64,000 nt of DNA from the NCBI RefSeq assembly GCF_001623875.1, contig NZ_LWAE01000005.1, positions 310,001-374,000 on the forward strand, given 5' to 3'. The notes beneath the pieces are model-generated. The model was given only the letters and a program-made list of their open reading frames with translations. It was not told the origin of the DNA and ran no database searches. The translations under genes were made by a program, and so were the position numbers. This DNA is from Clostridium magnum DSM 2767 (GTDB lineage Bacteria; Bacillota; Clostridia; Clostridiales; Clostridiaceae). Numbering within the stretch: position 1 is the stretch's first letter; each line of letters opens with the position of its first letter. Of this stretch, positions 61,278-64,000 are shown piece after piece.

Positions 61278-62282
61278 ATGAAGATAGGAACTATAGGAAC
61301 AGGCATAATTGTAGAAGAATTTTTAAATGGAGTAAAGGAAGCGGAAAATGTTGAGTGTATAGCTGTGTATTCAAGGAAAGAAGATACAGCCCGAGCTTTA
61401 GCAGATAAGTATAATGTAAAAAAAATATATACAGATTGTAATGATTTATTTAAAGATGAAGATGTAAACTTTATTTACATAGCATCACCAAACAGTATGC
61501 ATTATGAGTATGCTCTAAAAGCATTACAAAACGGAAAGAATGTTATTTGCGAAAAGCCATTTACATCAACTGTTGAAGAAGCAAAAGCATTAATTACTCT
61601 AGCGAAAGAAAAGAGTTTGTTTTTGTTTGAAGCAATCACAACAATACATTTACCAAACTATAATAAAATTAAAGAAAAAATTGAATTGCTAGGTAAATTA
61701 AAATTAGTTCAATGCAATTTTTCTCAATACTCAAGTAGATATGATAAATTTTTAGCAGGAGAAATAACAAATGTATTCAATCCAGAATTTTCAGGCGGCG
61801 CTCTTCAAGACATAAATATTTACAATTTACACTTTGTAACTGGATTATTTGGAAAAGGCGAGGTAGTAAATTACACTGCTAATATTGCTGAAAATGGCAT
61901 TGATACATCAGGAATTGTTACTTTAAAATATGAGGATTTTGTATGTCAGTGTGCAGGGGCTAAGGATTCTAATAGTCCTAGTTTTGCTATTATTCAAGGA
62001 ACAAAGGGATACATAAAATTAAATGGGAGTATAAATCAATGTTCATCCTTCGAGATTGAGGTTGGTGGCAGACTTGAAACTTATAACGAACAGCAATTTT
62101 CAAATAGGATGGTTTATGAGATAATAGATTTTAATGATATATACCATAGTGGTGATTTGAAAAAGTGTCATCAGCTGTTAGAACATTCTCTGAGGGTTGT
62201 AGAAACAGTAGTAACGGCAAGAAAAGAAGCGGGAATTGTATTTCCAGCGGATAAGAAACAGTTAAATTATTTTTTCAATTAA
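61278..62282 (+). CDS. Gfo/Idh/MocA-family oxidoreductase
   Basis: 334 residues from ATG 61278 (AGAGAGGAAAA upstream; a longer frame would start at 61239 without ribosome site). NAD(P)-binding Rossmann start KIGTIGTGIIVEEF, 'YIASPNSMHYEYALKALQNGKNVICEKPFTSTVEEA' with the catalytic Lys of the EKP motif, and a C-terminal substrate domain. Members oxidise sugars, inositols or dihydrodiols; which one is unknown. It is followed by a terminator and has no sugar operon context. Confidence 0.9.
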   Translation: MKIGTIGTGIIVEEFLNGVKEAENVECIAVYSRKEDTARALADKYNVKKIYTDCNDLFKDEDVNFIYIASPNSMHYEYALKALQNGKNVICEKPFTSTVEEAKALITLAKEKSLFLFEAITTIHLPNYNKIKEKIELLGKLKLVQCNFSQYSSRYDKFLAGEITNVFNPEFSGGALQDINIYNLHFVTGLFGKGEVVNYTANIAENGIDTSGIVTLKYEDFVCQCAGAKDSNSPSFAIIQGTKGYIKLNGSINQCSSFEIEVGGRLETYNEQQFSNRMVYEIIDFNDIYHSGDLKKCHQLLEHSLRVVETVVTARKEAGIVFPADKKQLNYFFN

Positions 62283-62322
62283 TATATTTATCCGGTAGCT
62301 ACCATATTTTAAGATTTCATCT

Positions 62323-62344
62323 AAGAACTCCATAAGTTCTTTTT
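62323..62344 (+). terminator. Terminator of the Gfo/Idh/MocA gene
   Basis: AAGAACT (62323-62329) pairs with AGTTCTT (62335-62341) over 5 nt and TTT follows. Confidence 0.6.
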
Positions 62345-62433
62345 CACTCTATTAAAATTTAAGTTAAGTAGTAAGGACACAGAAATTAGGGTTGACCTTA
62401 CTATTTAATTTTATATTGCTATAATTCTAAATC

Positions 62434-63228
62434 CTATTGTCTTAGTAAATTCAATATGTTGCCTCCTAGTACTAGTTCAGATACTCTTTTATCTGGGCTG
62501 ATCTTTTCAATCATTTTTCTAAATATTAGAGGGTTGCCATAAGGGGCATCTGAACTGAATAATGTACGTTCAGGTAATTCTTTAATTGCTATGGTAGGTG
62601 CTAAAATTGTATAGGTAGCTGATAAGTCTAAATAAATACTATGATTTTCTTTAGCAAGCTTTATTACATCAATCCAATGAATGCCGCCTATATGCCCTAA
62701 TATCAATGGAACTTTAGGGTATTTCTTAGCTAATTGTACCAGTTCCTTAATATCCTTAAGATTCAAAGGATGGAAAGTATGAACCCATATTGGTAGGCAG
62801 CCTAAATCATCAGAAGTCTGAAAGACTACTTCTAAATATTTTACCTTTCCAGAGGCTGGTGAAAATTCTCCTAAACCGTAAAAGTTGTTTTTAATTACAT
62901 GGTCATTTATCCAATCTGCTGTTTCATTATATGATAAAGATAATGGTACAAGGCCGAAACCTATAAATTTTGATGGGTTTTTATTTATGACTTCCTTTAA
63001 CACTGCAGTATTACTTTTAATGTTTTTAATTCTTTCATCTAATGAATTATTACTAGCCAATACATTATTTAATACAGCTAGTTCTTTTTCTAATGATTTT
63101 AAATCGTCAGCTCTTTCAGGAGGGGGCGTTGTACAAAATAATATAGTCTTATCTACTCCTGCTTCCTCCATTAATAGTATTTGTTTTTCTGTTGGTAATA
63201 TCACATGAGCATGGCTATCAATTATCAT
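62434..63228 (-). CDS. Amidohydrolase-family protein
   Basis: 264 residues with the metal-dependent hydrolase barrel of the TatD/amidohydrolase-2 type: N-terminal IDSHAHVI (metal ligands), a conserved His in WVHTFHP, GHIGG in the middle and FSSDAPYG with the catalytic Asp near residue 225. The family includes decarboxylases and lactone hydrolases. It has an AGGATG-type site upstream of the ATG. It is convergent with the oxidoreductase gene and divergent from the HxlR regulator gene, which might control it; substrate unknown. Confidence 0.88.
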   Translation of the reverse strand: MIIDSHAHVILPTEKQILLMEEAGVDKTILFCTTPPPERADDLKSLEKELAVLNNVLASNNSLDERIKNIKSNTAVLKEVINKNPSKFIGFGLVPLSLSYNETADWINDHVIKNNFYGLGEFSPASGKVKYLEVVFQTSDDLGCLPIWVHTFHPLNLKDIKELVQLAKKYPKVPLILGHIGGIHWIDVIKLAKENHSIYLDLSATYTILAPTIAIKELPERTLFSSDAPYGNPLIFRKMIEKISPDKRVSELVLGGNILNLLRQ

Positions 63229-63381
63229 TTAAAACATCCTCTCTAAAAATTAATAAGTTTTTATATTCTATTTAGAAGAATATCATCAATAATAATTCAT
63301 TTAAAGTACGCACAAATTTGAAATGGAGTGTAATAAATGATACTATCAAATTAGTATTTTATATTTTTAGGAGAATAAAAA

Positions 63382-63729
63382 ATGGCAAAATCAAAAAGTT
63401 TAATAGTAGAATGTCCTATGGATGTAGCCATAAGTATATTAAGCGGTAAATGGAAAATATCAATTCTCTGGCATCTAACAAGAGGGATACTAAGATTTAA
63501 TGAATTACAGAGAATGCTACAGGATATTACTCAAAAGACTCTAACACTCCAATTGAGGGAATTAGAAAGAGATGGTATAATTTATAGAAAAGTTTATGCA
63601 GAAGTCCCGCCAAAAGTTGAATATGGTCTTACCGAACTAGGAGAAAGCATGAAACCTATTCTAAATTCAATGTGTGAGTGGGGTAAGTTTTACCAGAAAT
63701 CTAAGGATACAGAGGTTTTAGAGATATAA
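63382..63729 (+). CDS. HxlR-family transcriptional regulator
   Basis: 115 residues: '[80 protein letters not shown]' is the complete HxlR winged helix with the conserved Cys, GKWK and PPKVEYxLT motifs. The Cys may sense redox or electrophiles, as in YodB. It lies 35 nt before a NUDIX gene on the same strand and diverges from the amidohydrolase gene. AGGAGAA lies upstream of the ATG. Confidence 0.93.
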   Translation: MAKSKSLIVECPMDVAISILSGKWKISILWHLTRGILRFNELQRMLQDITQKTLTLQLRELERDGIIYRKVYAEVPPKVEYGLTELGESMKPILNSMCEWGKFYQKSKDTEVLEI

Positions 63730-63764
63730 TAATCTATGCCTTATATGATGAAAGGAGGGGCAAT

Positions 63765-64000
63765 ATGAATTGGACTGATTCAATAAAAACATATAATCCT
63801 TATAATGAACAAGAGGAAAAAGATAGAGAAATAATTCTAAAGTGTATAGATAAATTCCATAATATTTTAACTAGAGAGAATGAAATTGCTCATATAACAA
63901 GCTCAGCCTTTGTACTAAATAAAACAAAAGATAAGGTGTTAATGGTACACCATAATATATATAATTCATGGTCATGGACAGGTGGTCATGCAGATGGAGA
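63765..64000 (+). CDS. NUDIX hydrolase, partial (runs off the window end)
   Basis: The first 78 codons of a gene cut by the window: [20 protein letters not shown], then [20 protein letters not shown] and [13 protein letters not shown]. The last part is the lead-in of a NUDIX box (usually 'W.lPGGhve.gE'). AAAGGAGGGG lies 5 nt before the ATG. It follows the HxlR gene by 35 nt and is probably co-transcribed with it. NUDIX enzymes hydrolyse nucleoside-diphosphate derivatives; the substrate cannot be told from this piece. Confidence 0.85.
   Translation, partial: MNWTDSIKTYNPYNEQEEKDREIILKCIDKFHNILTRENEIAHITSSAFVLNKTKDKVLMVHHNIYNSWSWTGGHADG

Noticed and set aside
62286..62302. TTTATCCGGTAGCTACC resembles the tail of the ATGA-associated repeat read in reverse
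   Set aside because: Only about 13 of 17 bases agree and no core sequence is next to it.

Overview
The window looks like chromosomal DNA of a spore-forming anaerobe of the genus Clostridium in the narrow sense. The evidence is its strongly AT-rich composition, good GGAGG ribosome sites, several TTG/GTG starts, [FeFe]-hydrogenase maturation genes (TM1266-type regulator and hydG), spore genes (spore photoproduct lyase, CotF-type coat protein), three methyl-accepting chemotaxis proteins, a c-di-GMP-I riboswitch, and paired DUF421/DUF4363 proteins. I cannot fix the species. No tRNA, rRNA, CRISPR array, prophage or complete transposase gene was seen.

Layout. 0.2-4.3 kb: a Nif11-like small protein, an orphan PAS histidine kinase, a DUF441 membrane protein, a PTS fragment and an aldo/keto reductase. 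4.3-6.4 kb: a promoter, a structured leader ending in an intrinsic terminator, then the TM1266-type gene and hydG. 6.4-11 kb: a DUF421/DUF4363 pair, a two-component system and a small membrane-protein operon. 11-17.5 kb: an MBL hydrolase, splB, a citrate synthase and a secreted YcdB/SLH protein. 17.9-22.3 kb: an RND pump with its adaptor and no outer-membrane partner. 22.3-27.7 kb: a YtrA-type ABC operon, a membrane-anchored MutS-like ATPase and PepV. 28-34.8 kb: a chemoreceptor, an iron-sulfur protein, a decayed panE, argB, and a c-di-GMP riboswitch in front of a secreted protein. 35-39 kb: a secreted Ig-like/peptidase-like protein, an EamA transporter and a Cys-tailed repeat protein. 39.3-43.4 kb: a sugar ABC importer with a D-lyxose isomerase-like cupin. 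43.7-49.5 kb: two chemoreceptors, a tandem-MarR protein and a CotF coat protein. 49.6-56.6 kb: a heterodimeric ABC exporter, a divergent TetR regulator and a Lon protease, linked by matching operators. 56.7-57.9 kb: a Fur-box flavodoxin gene and a frameshifted DUF3793 gene. 58-64 kb: a DUF4153/4173-like membrane protein, an unknown protein with an AAA ATPase, an oxidoreductase, an amidohydrolase, an HxlR regulator and a partial NUDIX gene.

The most unusual content is between the genes. One ORF-less family (12089-12216, 14920-15144, 37618-37744, plus a 3' fragment at 54044-54075) has a constant core, loops that expand with new hairpins, a GNRA-capped 5' hairpin, and ATGA immediately before each full copy. 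This is what IS200/IS605-type insertion and a HEARO/omega-RNA-like structured RNA would give. A related design lies at 36420-36544. A second family is a 159-bp hairpin element with apparent 3-bp target duplications (10006-10164, 32350-32507). A third is a nested 224-bp palindrome (30040-30263) whose ends match a solitary hairpin at 49577-49623. Other leads are the hydG-operon leader, the shared TetR operators of the exporter region and lon, and the frameshifted DUF3793 gene.

Several start codons were moved downstream of the longest frame because the Shine-Dalgarno sequence, or the leader terminator, lies inside the longer frame. All functional statements rest on recognising families by eye, since no database search was possible.
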